6,326 nt of DNA from Arcobacter sp. UBA7394 (GTDB lineage Bacteria > Campylobacterota > Campylobacteria > Campylobacterales > Arcobacteraceae), in NCBI GenBank assembly GCA_002470185.1, contig DKNG01000181.1:1-6326 (forward strand), read 5' to 3'. Both the position numbers and the translations under genes were made by a program. Shown in pieces: positions 5,487 through 6,326 of the stretch (its first letter is position 1; each line of letters opens with the position of its first letter). The notes under the pieces were generated by a model. It had not been told where the DNA came from, ran no database searches, and was given only the letters and a program-made list of their open reading frames with translations.

Positions 5487-5693
5487 TTAACCGTTCATTT
5501 CCATCTTGATGATTACTTCACCTTCAACGTAATGACTTGTAAATTTATGTTTATGACAGAAGTCTTCATTCATTTCAGTACACATCATATTTGCTTTTTC
5601 TAAAGCTTCATCAATTGTTTCAAATTGCATTTCTTGTTCATAATCTGAATTTCTAAAACATCCACATGCTCTTTCAACTCTTACTGTTGCCAT
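5487..5693 (-). CDS. Unrecognised small Cys/His-rich protein
   Basis: The 68-aa product carries four cysteines and two clustered histidines: ACGCF (Cys10, Cys12), Cys38, and FCHKHKF (Cys46, His48, His50). The CxC plus CxHxH spacing looks like a metal- or cluster-binding site, possibly zinc, copper or iron-sulfur. There is no signal peptide or membrane segment, so it should be cytoplasmic. The middle part (about 24-42) is an acidic helix (TIDEALEKANMMCTEMNED). I do not recognise the family; its compact form suggests a folded conserved protein and not a chance frame. An in-frame ATG at 5729 would add 12 residues, but AGGAG (5699-5703) five bases before the 5693 ATG decides for the shorter form. 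The gene is a single-gene unit, with a hairpin terminator after it and a divergent neighbour before it. Confidence 0.75.
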   Translation of the reverse strand: MATVRVERACGCFRNSDYEQEMQFETIDEALEKANMMCTEMNEDFCHKHKFTSHYVEGEVIIKMEMNG

Positions 5694-5719
5694 TTTTTCT
5701 CCTAATAAAAATTTTCGCC

Positions 5720-5764
5720 ATTGTATCATAAAGAAATTATATTTATCTTTTAGTAAAATATAAT
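5720..5764. promoter_or_regulatory. Divergent promoter region between the Cys/His-rich and TAXI genes
   Basis: The minus strand offers TATAAT (5741-5736) and TACAAT (5725-5720) as -10 elements for the Cys/His-rich gene. The plus strand offers TATAAT at 5759-5764, giving a predicted start near 5771 and a leader of about 38 bases for the TAXI gene. No convincing -35 hexamer and no Fnr-type box was seen. The region is so AT-rich that some of these hexamers may be chance. Confidence 0.35.
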
Positions 5765-5808
5765 AAAGATTAATATAAAGTAATATATATTAAAAAAAGA
5801 GTCACTCA

Positions 5809-6326
5809 ATGAAAAATAAATTTCTAACTATCTCTATTCCTGTCATATTACTGGTAATTGCTTCGTTTTATTTAGCATTTCAGTTTATAAACCCAAGTCC
5901 AAAAAGAGTTATTACAATAGCAACTGGCTCTATTCATGGGCAATATTACCAAACTGCAATCAAATATAAAGAGTTATTACATGAAGTTGATGTAGAAGTA
6001 AATATTGTTACAAGTTCAGGCTCACTTGAGAATATTAAACTTCTAAATGAAAAGAAAGTAGATATCGCTTTTATTCAAAACGGTACAATAAAAACAAATA
6101 CTTCAAAAAGTATAGAAGCCCTAGCCTCTGTTTATTACGAACCTTTATGGCTTTTTTATAAAAAAGATTTAAATGATATTCAATATATACAAGATTTAAA
6201 ATCAAAGAAAATTTCTTTAGGCTTAGAACATAGTGGAACAAAAGACTTAAGTTCAGAAGTTTTAGCAATAAATGGAATAAATAAAGACAATGCACAACTT
6301 GAATACTTTAATGCAAAAGAGTCAAA
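5809..6326 (+). CDS. TAXI-type TRAP transporter solute-binding protein (3' end outside window)
   Basis: The frame is open from the ATG at 5809 to the window edge (172 codons). An uncleaved-looking hydrophobic segment (about residues 6-25) anchors the protein or exports it to the periplasm. It is followed by the solute-binding fold seen in TAXI proteins: VITIATGSIHGQYYQTAIKY (34-53) with the GxYY ligand-pocket element, VNIVTSSGSLENIKLL (66-81), KVDIAFIQNG (84-93) and ASVYYEPLWLFYKK (about 106-119). TAXI proteins catch small organic acids or amino acids for TRAP importers, but many are found without the membrane subunits. Normal length is about 320 aa, or about 450 in a form with extra C-terminal membrane segments; which one applies cannot be seen here. 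The ribosome site is weak (AAAGAG, 5796-5801). No lipobox or cysteine is seen in the N-terminal segment. Confidence 0.8.
   Translation, partial: MKNKFLTISIPVILLVIASFYLAFQFINPSPKRVITIATGSIHGQYYQTAIKYKELLHEVDVEVNIVTSSGSLENIKLLNEKKVDIAFIQNGTIKTNTSKSIEALASVYYEPLWLFYKKDLNDIQYIQDLKSKKISLGLEHSGTKDLSSEVLAINGINKDNAQLEYFNAKES

Noticed and set aside
5694..5729. ATG at 5729 extending the Cys/His-rich protein to 80 aa
   Set aside because: AGGAG at 5699-5703 is correctly spaced for the ATG at 5693, and the added residues fall across the likely promoter.
6071..6295. 74-codon minus-strand frame
   Set aside because: It is antisense to the TAXI protein, with a low-complexity Leu/Phe/Tyr product typical of AT-rich shadows.
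1..6326. RNA genes, riboswitches, CRISPR arrays, insertion sequences, attachment sites
   Set aside because: Reading both strands showed no tRNA-like cloverleaf, no spaced direct repeats, no transposase frame and no long terminal inverted repeats.

Overview
The window is very AT-rich on both strands. Codon use, gene content and close packing suggest a denitrifying Campylobacterota bacterium of the Arcobacter type; this is an inference from style and gene content, not a database match. Its theme is heme d1, the cofactor of cytochrome cd1 nitrite reductase (NirS).

Left part (1-1609, + strand): the 3' end of nirF, a heme d1 assembly beta-propeller, runs into a SUMT gene (nirE/cobA) that makes precorrin-2 from uroporphyrinogen III. 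The two stop/start regions are practically fused, so they belong to one operon that begins outside the window. A convergent minus-strand pair follows: a Crp/Fnr regulator without an iron-sulfur cysteine set (1623-2255), preceded by an unrecognised membrane-anchored protein (2314-2694).

Centre (2695-4382): a 243-bp divergent control region faces a rightward pair. The first gene encodes a two-domain siroheme decarboxylase (NirDLGH/AhbAB type, 2938-3939). The second encodes a small unrecognised protein with two membrane segments (3953-4345). A single Fnr/Dnr-type box (2869-2882) sits exactly 29.5 bp from the first base of a -10 hexamer on each side. That is the class II (-41.5) geometry in both directions, so one dimer site could switch on both the decarboxylase pair and the regulator pair.

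Right part (4391-6326): a minus-strand TrpD2-like (glycosyltransferase family 3) gene has its own Fnr-type box, again at the class II spacing. This places a gene of unclear function in the same presumed regulon. Next come a small minus-strand Cys/His-rich protein (68 aa) and a divergent, right-truncated TAXI-type solute-binding protein.

How it fits together: NirE feeds precorrin-2 towards siroheme, the two-domain protein would decarboxylate siroheme to 12,18-didecarboxysiroheme, and NirF works late in the route. The Crp/Fnr protein is the obvious candidate reader of the boxes. The new-looking parts are the three unrecognised small proteins and the TrpD2-like gene tied in by promoter architecture. 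No RNA genes, insertion sequences, CRISPR arrays or long repeats were seen, and no gene-free stretch exceeds 300 bases.
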